In this document: positions 14,646 through 23,120 of the stretch, piece after piece
How the letters are laid out: each line of letters starts with the position of its first letter
Position numbering within the stretch: position 1 is the stretch's first letter
NCBI GenBank assembly: GCA_028821405.1
Contig: JAPPGK010000074.1
Coordinates: 1 to 64,000, forward strand
Direction of reading: 5' to 3'
DNA from: Gammaproteobacteria bacterium
Lineage (GTDB): Bacteria > Pseudomonadota > Gammaproteobacteria > Pseudomonadales > Azotimanducaceae
Length of the DNA: 64,000 bases
Notes under the pieces: generated by a model
What the model saw: only the letters and a program-made list of their open reading frames with translations
Database searches by the model: none
What the model was told of the DNA's origin: nothing
Translations under genes and position numbers: made by a program

Positions 14646-16598
14646 ATGTCCCAAATAGCTCCGATGTGGCGAGCGAGCGCCAATCCGCTTGATTGCTCGC
14701 ATCCGTCTGAACGATGTGTCCAACGCACCGTCGAGGGGTACCTGCGAAGCCTTGGCGTGGAGGGAAAGGTCGGCCAGATGATCCAGGCGGAGATCGCCAA
14801 TGCGACGCCTACGGAGGTTGGCGAATACGGATTGGGTTCGATTCTGAACGGTGGCGGCAGTTTCCCGGGTGGTGACAAACACGCGAGCGTCGACGATTGG
14901 CGGGCACTGGCCGACGCCTACCACGACGCGGCGCGGGGAAGCGCGCGGTCGCATGCTGTGCCCCTTCTCTGGGGTACGGATGCGGTCCATGGCCATTCCA
15001 ACGTCTACGGGGCCACCGTGTTTCCCCACAATATCGGCCTGGGAGCGGCCCGTGATGGCGACCTGATGGAGGCCATCGCGGTTGCCACGGCCCGAGAGGT
15101 GGCGGCGACCGGTATCGACTGGACCTTCGCGCCGACGCTGGCGGTGGTCCGGGACGACCGCTGGGGCCGCACCTACGAAGGCTATGCAGAGCATCCCGAC
15201 GTCGTGGTCGACTACGCGCCACGAGTGGTTGCCGGACTACAGGGTGCGGCCGGCGAAGCCGGATTCCTCGGCGAGGATCGGGTACTGGCCACAGCGAAGC
15301 ACTTCCTCGGCGAGGGCCACACAACGGACGGTCGCGATCAGGGCGATGTCGTCTGCTCCGAGGAAACACTGCACGATCTGCATGCAGGCGGTCACCGGGC
15401 GGCGGTCGCAGCCGGCGTGCAGACGGTGATGGCGGCCTATAACAGTTGGCATGGCACCAAGGTTCACGGTCACCGGTATCTGCTGACGGACGTGTTGAAG
15501 GGCGCCCTCGGTTTCGATGGCTTCGTGGTCAGCGACTGGGACGGATTCCTGCAGACCGCCGAGGACCGCGCCGAAGCATGTGGCCGTTCCGTGAACGCCG
15601 GGGTCGATATGCTGATGGTGGGTGTAGAGTGGCGCGCTGCCTACCACGATCTGCTGCAACAGGTGGTCGACGGTACCGTGCCGATGGAACGCGTCGACGA
15701 TGCGGTGAGACGAATCCTGCGCGTGAAGGCACGGGCCGGCCTGTTCTCGTGTCCCCGACCGTCGGAGCGTTCAGCCACGGAGGAAGGAACGGGCGTGGGT
15801 GACGCGTCCCACCGCAAACTGGCACGGCAAGCCGTGCGCCGGTCGCTGGTGCTGCTCAAGAACAACGGCGTGCTGCCTTTGCGGCGTGACGCGAAGGTGC
15901 TGGTCGCGGGTGACGGTGCGGACAACATCGGCAAGCAGTGCGGCGGCTGGACGCTTACCTGGCAGGGGACCGGGAACGACAACGCGGACTTTCCCAACGG
16001 TACGTCGTTGTTCGATGGATTCGTGCAGGCAACGGCCCACCATGGCGGCGCCGTTGCGCTCAGCCCGAACGGCGAGTACGCGGGCGAAAACCCCGACGTC
16101 GCCATCGTGGTCTTCGGCGAAGACCCCTATGCGGAAGGGGATGGCGACCGCGACCACCTGAGCTACTCGGCGGTTGATCCGAAACCCCTGGCGATCCTGC
16201 GCAAGCTACGAGAAAGGGGTGTGCCCACGGTGTCGGTCTTCCTCACGGGGCGACCCATGTGGGTGAATCCCGAACTCAATGCATCGGACGCCTTCGTCGT
16301 CGCGTGGCTGCCGGGGACCGAGGGAGGGGGCGTGGCCGATGTGCTGTTTCGGGGCCCCAACGGCGAGTTGGCCCATGACTTCCACGGTCGCCTGTCGTTC
16401 TCCTGGCCGCGCCATGCACTGCACACACCGCTAAACGTCGGCGACACCGACTACGCGCCGTTGTTCCCCTACGGATACGGTTTGCGATACCGGGACGCGG
16501 CCGACGACGGCACCGGTCGGCTCGACGAAAGCGATACTGCAGTGGGCCGGCCGGCCCGTGACAGCACCCGCCCCACGGGCTCGACTTACCCGAGGTAG
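14646..16598 (+). CDS. Glycoside hydrolase family 3 beta-glucosidase-like
   Basis: A 650-aa GH3 enzyme of the exo-1,3/1,4-glucanase type, expected to release glucose from beta-glucosides. The family segments are clear: EGKVGQMIQAE, GSILNGGGSFPGGDKHAS, LLWGTDAVHGH, KHFLGEGHTTDGRDQGD and the nucleophile motif VVSDWDGF (Asp297), then the second alpha/beta domain ending GTEGGGVADVLF and YGYGLRY. No signal peptide is present and no longer start exists in frame, while related enzymes are usually secreted and near 850 aa with an extra C-terminal domain. This copy is therefore probably cytoplasmic and acts after import, or has lost its leader. An operator lies 62 bp upstream. ATG at 14646. Confidence 0.9.
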   Translation: MSQIAPMWRASANPLDCSHPSERCVQRTVEGYLRSLGVEGKVGQMIQAEIANATPTEVGEYGLGSILNGGGSFPGGDKHASVDDWRALADAYHDAARGSARSHAVPLLWGTDAVHGHSNVYGATVFPHNIGLGAARDGDLMEAIAVATAREVAATGIDWTFAPTLAVVRDDRWGRTYEGYAEHPDVVVDYAPRVVAGLQGAAGEAGFLGEDRVLATAKHFLGEGHTTDGRDQGDVVCSEETLHDLHAGGHRAAVAAGVQTVMAAYNSWHGTKVHGHRYLLTDVLKGALGFDGFVVSDWDGFLQTAEDRAEACGRSVNAGVDMLMVGVEWRAAYHDLLQQVVDGTVPMERVDDAVRRILRVKARAGLFSCPRPSERSATEEGTGVGDASHRKLARQAVRRSLVLLKNNGVLPLRRDAKVLVAGDGADNIGKQCGGWTLTWQGTGNDNADFPNGTSLFDGFVQATAHHGGAVALSPNGEYAGENPDVAIVVFGEDPYAEGDGDRDHLSYSAVDPKPLAILRKLRERGVPTVSVFLTGRPMWVNPELNASDAFVVAWLPGTEGGGVADVLFRGPNGELAHDFHGRLSFSWPRHALHTPLNVGDTDYAPLFPYGYGLRYRDAADDGTGRLDESDTAVGRPARDSTRPTGSTYPR

Positions 16599-16758
16599 CA
16601 CCCCTAGGGCGGTTGCGCCCCGATACCCCGACCCCTAGAATGCCTACAGCCCCGGAGAGCTTAGGCGCAGGCTTCGCTCGCCGGGCTTTCTCGTGGGCGC
16701 ATGGATGGCAAGAGGATCCGACCGCGACGGCGTGACGTAAGCGTCGGCGGCGACACCG

Positions 16759-18546
16759 ATGAAAGCGACCGATATCGCCGATCCCAACTATTTCCACAAG
16801 GTCGTGGACTGCCAATGGGCGTGTCCCGCGCACACGCCCGTGCCCGACTACATCCGGCTCATCGCCGAAGAACGCTTCACCGAAGCGTACATGCTGAACT
16901 GGGACTCGAACGTCTTCCCCGGCATCCTGGGGCGTACCTGCGACCGCCCCTGCGAACCCGCGTGCCGACGGGTGCGCACCGAGGAGAAGCCGGTCGCGAT
17001 CTGCCGCTTGAAGCGCGTCGCCGCGGACCACAAGGGCGACATCTCCGACTACCTGCCACGGGTTCCCAAGAAAAAGAACGGCAAACGCATCTGCCTCATG
17101 GGTGCCGGGCCGGCGTCGCTGGCCGTGGCCCGGGATCTCCTGCCGTTCGGCTACGAGATCGACATGTTCGACCGGGATCCAGCGGGCGGCGGCATGATGC
17201 GCAGCCAGATTCCCGCGTTCCGGCTACCCGCAGACGTCCTCGAGGAGGAGGTCGACCTCATCCTCAACATGGGTGTCAACGCCCAGTTCGGCTACGAGAT
17301 CACGAGCATGAAGGAAATGCTCGACATGGACTACGACGCCTACTTCGTCGGCACGGGTGCACCGCGCGGGCGCGATCTGGATCTGCCGGGCCGCCAGGAA
17401 GTCGACGATCACATCTCCATCGGCATCGACTGGCTGTCGAGCGTCGCCTTCGGACACACGTCGTCCATCTCTGGCAAGGTCATCGTGATGGGTGGCGGCA
17501 ATACGGCCATGGACTGTTGTCGCACGTCCAAGCGCTTGGGCGCCGAGCGCGTCACCGTGGTCGTCCGCTCCGCCTTCGACGTCATGAAGGCCTCCGAGTG
17601 GGAGAAGGAAGACGCCATGTCGGAGGGCATCCCGATCATCAACAACCGGCCGCCCAAGGAGTTCCTGCACGACAACGGCAAACTCACCGGCATCGTCTTC
17701 GAATGCGTACGGCCGATCCCCGACGGCAGGGGTCGCTACCGCTACGAACCGAGCGGCGAGCCGGATGTCGTCATGGAGTGCGACCACGTGCTGATGGCCA
17801 TCGGCCAGGAGAACCACTGCCCGTGGGTCGAACGCACCGTCGGCATCGAGTTCGACAAGTGGGACTGCCCGATCCTGGACGAGGACACGCTTCAGTCCAG
17901 CCACCCGAAGGTCTTCTTCGGCGGCGACTCGGCGCTTGGGCCGGAGAACATCATCTGGGCATCGGCACATGCCCACAAGGCGGCGATTTCGATCCACCTC
18001 ATGTGCCAGGGCAAGGACATCTTGAGGGACCGCCCGCCGGAAGGCGTGAACCTGATCAGCCAGAAGATGGGCGTCCACCAGTGGAGCTACGACGCCGAAC
18101 ACGACGACTCCAAGCGCTTCCTGGTGCCGCACGCCAACAAGCGCAAGGCACTCGACAACATCAAGATCGAGGTGGAACTCGGTTTCGATGCCCGGTTGGG
18201 CCTGAAGGAAGCGCAACGCTGCCTGAACTGCGACGTGCAGACGGTGTTCACGGAGAGCCTGTGCATCGAATGCGACGCGTGCGTCGACATCTGTCCGATG
18301 GACTGCATTACCTTTACCAACAACGCCGAAGAAGGCGAATTGCGCACGTTGCTGACGGCACCGGCCCAGAACGACGAGCAGGACATCTACGTGTCCGAGG
18401 AACTTCCCACCGGGCGGGTTATGGCCAAGGACGAGGATGTCTGCCTGCACTGCGGGTTGTGCGCGGAGCGTTGCCCCACCAACGCCTGGGACATGCAGAA
18501 GTCCGTCATCCACACCCCGCAACTGGGTTCCTACGCGTCAGGGTGA
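16759..18546 (+). CDS. GltD-like FAD/NAD(P)H iron-sulfur subunit of a 2-oxoacid oxidoreductase
   Basis: A 595-aa electron-transfer flavoprotein. Domains in order: an N-terminal Fe-S domain with cysteine sets in CQWACPAHTPVPDYI and CDRPCEPACRR, an FAD Rossmann fold (GAGPASLAVA, about residue 113), an NAD(P) fold (GGGNTAMDCC, about 243), and two C-terminal [4Fe-4S] clusters (CIECDACVDICP near 502, CLHCGLCAERCP near 562). It resembles glutamate synthase small subunits and the NAD(P)-linked third subunit (KorC) described for the 2-oxoglutarate:NADP oxidoreductase of Azoarcus. Its stop overlaps the next gene (GTGA at 18543), so it very likely passes electrons between the KorAB-type core and NADP(H). 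ATG at 16759 gives the conserved DPNYFHKVVDCQ start. Confidence 0.85.
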   Translation: MKATDIADPNYFHKVVDCQWACPAHTPVPDYIRLIAEERFTEAYMLNWDSNVFPGILGRTCDRPCEPACRRVRTEEKPVAICRLKRVAADHKGDISDYLPRVPKKKNGKRICLMGAGPASLAVARDLLPFGYEIDMFDRDPAGGGMMRSQIPAFRLPADVLEEEVDLILNMGVNAQFGYEITSMKEMLDMDYDAYFVGTGAPRGRDLDLPGRQEVDDHISIGIDWLSSVAFGHTSSISGKVIVMGGGNTAMDCCRTSKRLGAERVTVVVRSAFDVMKASEWEKEDAMSEGIPIINNRPPKEFLHDNGKLTGIVFECVRPIPDGRGRYRYEPSGEPDVVMECDHVLMAIGQENHCPWVERTVGIEFDKWDCPILDEDTLQSSHPKVFFGGDSALGPENIIWASAHAHKAAISIHLMCQGKDILRDRPPEGVNLISQKMGVHQWSYDAEHDDSKRFLVPHANKRKALDNIKIEVELGFDARLGLKEAQRCLNCDVQTVFTESLCIECDACVDICPMDCITFTNNAEEGELRTLLTAPAQNDEQDIYVSEELPTGRVMAKDEDVCLHCGLCAERCPTNAWDMQKSVIHTPQLGSYASG

Positions 18547-20486
18547 CCCGGGTGACCGACAGAGCAACCCCCGCCGCGCCCAAAGGCGATCCGGCCTCCG
18601 GCACCGTGGCCCATCGCCGTACGTCCTACAACGACTTCGTGATCCGCTTCGCGAACGTCAACGGCTCCGGCTCGGCGTCCGCCAACGGCATGTTCGCCAA
18701 GGCGCTGTTCCGCATGGGCATCCCGGTCGCCACACGCAACATCTTCCCGTCGAATATCGAGGGTCTGCCCACCTGGTTCGAAGTGCGCGTCTCCGAGAAG
18801 GGCTACGCGGGGCGGCGCGAGGGCATCGACATCATGGTGGCGATGAACGCCGAGACGTTCACCGAGGACATCGAATCCATCGTGGCGGGCGGTTACCTGC
18901 TCTACGACAACTCGAAGGAACTCGACGTTCGCCTGCGCCGATCGGATATCAACCTCGTCGGCGTGCCGATCTCGCAACTCGTCCTGCCCGAGTTTCCGAA
19001 TCCCAAGCACCGCGCGCTGTTCAAGAACATCGTCTATCTCGGCGCGCTGTCGGCACTCATCAACATCGACTTCGAGGTGATCACCGGGATGGTGTCGGCG
19101 CAATACAAGGGCAAGGACGATCTGATCGCCCCCAACATCCACGCCCTTCAGATCGGCCGCAACTACGTCCTCGACTACCTCGATGGCCCGCTGCCGATCC
19201 AGGTGCGCTACTCGAACGCGGCCAGCGACAAGATCCTCGTCGACGGTAATGCGGCCGCCGCAATCGGCGCCATCTACGGTGGCGCCACCGTGTGCGCCTG
19301 GTACCCGATCACGCCTTCCACGTCGCTGGCCGAGGCGTTCGAGCAGTACTGCAACCGGCTGCGCGTCGACGACAACGGCGAGCGCAACTTCGCGATCATC
19401 CAGGCCGAGGACGAACTGGCCGCGATGGGCATCGTCATCGGCGCGGGATGGAACGGCGCCCGTGCATTCACCGCCACCAGCGGTCCGGGTCTTTCCCTGA
19501 TGACGGAATTCCTGGGGCTCGCGTATTTCGCCGAGATCCCCGCTGTCCTTTGGGACATCCAGCGCGCCGGTCCGTCGACGGGTATGCCGACCCGAACCCA
19601 GCAAGGCGATCTGCTGTCGGCCGCGTACGCATCCCACGGGGACACCCGGCATCCCCTGCTGTTTCCGTCGACGCCCAACGAGTGCTTCGACTTCGCGGTG
19701 ACGGCGCTCGATCTCGCGGACCGGCTGCAGACACCCATCCTCGTGATGTCGGACCTGGAACTCGGCATGAACGACAACATGGCCGACCCCTTCACCTGGG
19801 ACGACGCGCGCCGCCTCGACCGGGGCAAGGTGCTCCGTGCGGACGACTTGGAGAAGATCGAGACCTTCGGTCGCTACCTCGACGTGGACGGTGACGGCAT
19901 CGGCTACCGCACGCTTCCCGGAACGCATCCCGAGAAGGGCGCTTTCTTCACCCGGGGCACGTCCCGGGATGAATACGCCGCCTACACCGAGGCGCCGGAA
20001 GCCTACAGCGCGAACATGGACCGGCTGCTCAAGAAGTGGGAAACCGCCCGCGAGCTTGTGCCGGCCCCGGTCCTCGAGGATGAAGGACGCGCTGTAGGGA
20101 TCATGTTCTACGGGACCACGGCGCTGCCCATTCCGGAAGCACTTGATCGGTTGGCGGAGGATGGCGTCGAACTGGACACCATGCGCATCCGCAGCTTCCC
20201 GTTCACGGACGACGTGCGCGACTTCATCGACACCCACGAGATCGTGTTCCTCGCCGAGCAGAACCGCGATGCGCAGATGAAAACCCTGCTCGTGAACGAC
20301 TTGGGCGTTGACCCGTCGCGAATCGACTCGGTTCTCTACTACGGGGGCTTTTCCATCTCGGCGGATACCATCTACGAGCAGGTCAGCGCCAAGCTCGTCC
20401 AATACAACGTGCCGCGGCTGCGCGCCGTTGGCGGAGGGGGCGGACGGGGTGCCGTGCCACGCAAGGGCAGGGAGTACCGTCGATGA
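18543..20486 (+). CDS. korA: 2-oxoacid:acceptor oxidoreductase, alpha subunit (gamma-alpha fusion)
   Basis: A 647-aa subunit with the gamma domain fused at the N-terminus (DFVIRFANVNGSGSASANGMFAKALFRMG) and the alpha domain after it (YPITPSTSLAEAFEQY, then FTATSGPGLSLMTEFLGLAYFAEIPAV, the substrate/TPP-contact region). This layout is that of 2-oxoglutarate (or other 2-oxoacid) ferredoxin oxidoreductases. The chosen start is the GTG at 18543, which overlaps the upstream stop; the frame is open further upstream, but that portion lies inside the preceding gene. The end overlaps the beta-subunit start by 4 bp. The three genes thus form one translationally coupled operon. The exact 2-oxoacid cannot be told from the sequence. 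Confidence 0.9.
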   Translation: MTRVTDRATPAAPKGDPASGTVAHRRTSYNDFVIRFANVNGSGSASANGMFAKALFRMGIPVATRNIFPSNIEGLPTWFEVRVSEKGYAGRREGIDIMVAMNAETFTEDIESIVAGGYLLYDNSKELDVRLRRSDINLVGVPISQLVLPEFPNPKHRALFKNIVYLGALSALINIDFEVITGMVSAQYKGKDDLIAPNIHALQIGRNYVLDYLDGPLPIQVRYSNAASDKILVDGNAAAAIGAIYGGATVCAWYPITPSTSLAEAFEQYCNRLRVDDNGERNFAIIQAEDELAAMGIVIGAGWNGARAFTATSGPGLSLMTEFLGLAYFAEIPAVLWDIQRAGPSTGMPTRTQQGDLLSAAYASHGDTRHPLLFPSTPNECFDFAVTALDLADRLQTPILVMSDLELGMNDNMADPFTWDDARRLDRGKVLRADDLEKIETFGRYLDVDGDGIGYRTLPGTHPEKGAFFTRGTSRDEYAAYTEAPEAYSANMDRLLKKWETARELVPAPVLEDEGRAVGIMFYGTTALPIPEALDRLAEDGVELDTMRIRSFPFTDDVRDFIDTHEIVFLAEQNRDAQMKTLLVNDLGVDPSRIDSVLYYGGFSISADTIYEQVSAKLVQYNVPRLRAVGGGGGRGAVPRKGREYRR

Positions 20487-21538
20487 CGTTCGTCGCCAAA
20501 CCCCGTGTCCGGCATCCACTGCTGCCGGTCAACGAACTCGGGCTCACCCGGCGCGACTACGAGGGTTCGGTGTCCACTCTGTGCGCGGGGTGCGGGCACG
20601 ACTCGGTGTCCGCGGCCATCGTCCAGGCGTGTGCCGAGCTGTCATTGCCGCCGCACAAGTTTGCCAAGGTATCAGGCATCGGCTGCTCGTCGAAGACGCC
20701 CAGCTATTTCCTGAGCCATTCGCACGGCTTCAACTCCGTGCACGGGCGGATGCCGTCGGTGGCCACGGGTGCCAACCTCGCAAACCGAGAGCTCTATTGC
20801 ATCGGCGTGTCCGGCGACGGCGACAGCGCATCGATCGGCATCGGCCAGTTCGCCCACATCGTGCGCCGGCGCATCAACATGCTCTACATCGTGGACAACA
20901 ACGGCACGTACGGGCTCACCAAGGGCCAGTTCTCCGCCACCAACGACAAGGGCTCGACCAGCAAGCGAGGGGTCCCGAACCTCTACGAGCCCATCGATCT
21001 CGTATCGATGGCGCTGCAGATCGGCGCGAGCTTCGTGGCGCGGAGCTTCTCCGGCGACAAGCGCCAGTTGGTGCCGCTGATCCAGGCTGGCCTGATGCAC
21101 AAGGGTTTCGCGTTCATCGACGTGATCTCCCCCTGCGTGGCATTCAACAACCACAACGGCTCGACGAAGAGCTACGACTACGTCCGCGGCCACACCGAGC
21201 GACTGGTCAGTGCCGACTATATCGCTGCCGGCGAGGAGATCACCGTCGACTACGAGTCCGGGATGCTCGAAGACGTCGCCATGCCCGACGGCTCGACGTT
21301 GCGGCTGCGCAAGGTCGACGAGGACTACGATCCACGGGATCGGGTCCAGGCGCTGACGCAGGTTCAACGGTCGGCGGAAGCCGGCGAGGTGGTCACGGGA
21401 TTGCTGTACGTGGACGCGGACGCGGCGGACTGCCACGATGTGCTCGGGACGCCGGCGACACCTTTGAATGCCTTGGACGATTCGGTGCTTTGTCCAGGTG
21501 CGGAGGCGTTGGAGGGAGTTAACGCACAGTTGCGTTGA
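20483..21538 (+). CDS. korB: 2-oxoacid:acceptor oxidoreductase, beta subunit (TPP-binding)
   Basis: A 351-aa thiamine-diphosphate subunit. The TPP motif is GDGDSASIGIGQFAHIVRR followed by LYIVDNNGTYGLTKGQFSAT; an iron-sulfur cysteine set begins at TLCAGCGHDSVS, and KVSGIGCSSKTPSYF and VISPCVAFNNH are standard family segments. It is coupled to the alpha subunit by ATGA at 20483. It is somewhat longer than typical KorB (about 280-340 aa). Together with the two upstream genes it should interconvert a 2-oxoacid plus CoA with acyl-CoA plus CO2. Confidence 0.92.
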   Translation: MTFVAKPRVRHPLLPVNELGLTRRDYEGSVSTLCAGCGHDSVSAAIVQACAELSLPPHKFAKVSGIGCSSKTPSYFLSHSHGFNSVHGRMPSVATGANLANRELYCIGVSGDGDSASIGIGQFAHIVRRRINMLYIVDNNGTYGLTKGQFSATNDKGSTSKRGVPNLYEPIDLVSMALQIGASFVARSFSGDKRQLVPLIQAGLMHKGFAFIDVISPCVAFNNHNGSTKSYDYVRGHTERLVSADYIAAGEEITVDYESGMLEDVAMPDGSTLRLRKVDEDYDPRDRVQALTQVQRSAEAGEVVTGLLYVDADAADCHDVLGTPATPLNALDDSVLCPGAEALEGVNAQLR

Positions 21539-21597
21539 ACAACGGAAACCACGGGCGTCACGCCGGGGCCGCTTCCCGCGCCCAGTGAATTCCCGTT

Positions 21598-21900
21598 TTG
21601 ACGAGTCGGTCCTGTGTTCCGCCGTTGGCTGTCCGTGAAGCGATAGTCAACGCCGTCGCGCACGCCGACTACTCGCAACACGGGGCGCCCATTCGCATCG
21701 CCGTGTTCGATGACCGGTTGGAGGTCGAGAACCCTGGGCTACTACCGTTCGGCCTAACCCTTGAAGACCTTCCCCGCGGTGTTTCGAAGCTCCGCAACCG
21801 TGTGATCGGGCGGGTTTTCCACGAACTCGCGTTGGTGGAGCACTGGGGGAGTGGCGCGCAACGGATGATCGCCGCATGCCGGGAGGCCGGCTCTGGGTAA
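21598..21900 (+). pseudogene. AlbA/RecG-like ATPase-domain fragment
   Basis: A 100-aa open frame with PPLAVREAIVNAVAHADYS, IAVFDDRLEVENPGLLPFGL and VEHWGSGAQRMIAACREAG, which are the HATPase_c_4 segments of AlbA-2/Schlafen-type transcriptional regulators often annotated as RecG-like. Full members are about 400-500 aa, with an N-terminal AlbA-type domain before this part and a winged helix after it. Here both are missing, and the reading starts at a weak TTG with the homology only from about 21621. It is a remnant of a larger gene, probably from a lost defence or regulatory module. Confidence 0.7.
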
Positions 21901-21921
21901 CGATGCATGGAAGCGCCGCGT

Positions 21922-23118
21922 TCAGATGCCCTTGTACGATCTGTAGGCGCCGTAGGCGATCCGGCAGGCATGGGTGAATAGGCGACGGTTTCGCGAGGGT
22001 CGGCTGCGGTCGGGAATGAACTCCGCTACGTCGAGGTCCTCGATCGCCGCGAGGCTTCGCTTGAGCCCAACCTCGGCCAGACGCCGGCTGCGGTCGTCGT
22101 CGAGATCCAGGCCACCGCAGACGATTACCGACGTGAGCAGTGCCGCCAGCGTGTTTTGCCGGTACATGCGCCAGCATTCGTCGAACGTGAAGTCCACTGC
22201 GCCCGAGCGACAGACGATGTCGTGGTATTCCTCGACGGCGTCGCGCTCGATCTGGCGTCGAACCGGGGCGGTCAGGTTGCCGGCGAGGAAGTAGCCGACG
22301 TCGTAGAGCCCGCAGCTCAATCCGCTCACCTGCCAGTCGATGACGGTGACGCCGTCGTCGCCACCATCACCGAAAAACAGGTTGTCCAGCCGATAGTCGC
22401 CGTGCGTAAACGTTCGCGGGCCGGCTCCCAGGGCGGCCATGTGATCGACGACGCCGAGCCCGAACGCTTCCGCGAGTGGGCGGGTCGTGCTCGAGAAGGC
22501 ATCGCCGAAGTGCTTGAGGGTGCGTACCAGGTTGGCGAGATAGACGACCTGCACGATGGGACTCAGCTTCGGATTGTTCGAATCGTAGGATCCCGATACG
22601 GGGGCTTCGCGAGTCCTGTTCCAGTAAGCCCCGTGCATCCGAGCCAACGCCCGGATGGCCCGTTTGGCCTGGGCGGGGCTGGCGCCGGCGATCTGATCGA
22701 CGACCGCCATGCCGCGGATGTCCTCGAGGACGAGTGCGAACCGGTGGCTCTTCGGCTCGAAATCGCCGTAGAGTAGCCTTGGGGTCGACACGGGAATCCG
22801 GGAGGCGAGGGTTCGGTAGAAGTCGTACTCGCGTCGATACAGCAAAAGGCGCTTGCCCAGTCGCCGGGTCTTGGCGTTCACGCTGGGCAACTTGACGATG
22901 ATGCTCGCCGGCGCGGAGTCGTTCGATTCGCCGTAGTCGAGGTGGCAGCGCATGACTTGCCCCATCACGCCTGAGCCCACCCCCACCTCTTCGATGCGGA
23001 TGCCGGTAGGAAGCGCGAGACGTCCGCCGGCGGCAAGCGCGCGCCGGACCCAATCGAGGTCTAGCGATCTGCCGTCCTCGGGAATCGGCGGCGTGGGTGC
23101 TACGGGTCTTTGCGCCAT
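21922..23118 (-). CDS. Phosphotransferase (aminoglycoside/ecdysteroid kinase-like), copy 1
   Basis: A 398-aa protein-kinase-fold small-molecule kinase. The catalytic loop HGDYRLDN (Asp241, Asn246) and the metal-binding Asp of VIDWQ (Asp261) are intact, with an N-lobe KLPSV lysine (Lys76) and an LVLEDIRG hinge. The family phosphorylates varied alcohol or amine substrates, from aminoglycosides to sterol-like compounds and acyl-CoA dehydrogenase partners, so the substrate is open. It lies 2 bp downstream of a close paralogue on the same strand, a clear tandem duplication in one operon. ATG at 23118. Confidence 0.82.
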   Translation of the reverse strand: MAQRPVAPTPPIPEDGRSLDLDWVRRALAAGGRLALPTGIRIEEVGVGSGVMGQVMRCHLDYGESNDSAPASIIVKLPSVNAKTRRLGKRLLLYRREYDFYRTLASRIPVSTPRLLYGDFEPKSHRFALVLEDIRGMAVVDQIAGASPAQAKRAIRALARMHGAYWNRTREAPVSGSYDSNNPKLSPIVQVVYLANLVRTLKHFGDAFSSTTRPLAEAFGLGVVDHMAALGAGPRTFTHGDYRLDNLFFGDGGDDGVTVIDWQVSGLSCGLYDVGYFLAGNLTAPVRRQIERDAVEEYHDIVCRSGAVDFTFDECWRMYRQNTLAALLTSVIVCGGLDLDDDRSRRLAEVGLKRSLAAIEDLDVAEFIPDRSRPSRNRRLFTHACRIAYGAYRSYKGI

Positions 23119-23120
23119 TG

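Noticed and set aside
16650-16690. Possible terminator after the GH3 gene (AGCCCCGG ... CCGGGCTTT)
   Set aside because: The arms pair only with a bulge and enclose a loop of about 25 nt; too weak to call.
16701-18542. N-terminal 600-codon extension of the KorA frame
   Set aside because: This part overlaps the GltD-like gene in another frame and is arginine-rich noise; the conserved KorA sequence begins after the GTG at 18543.
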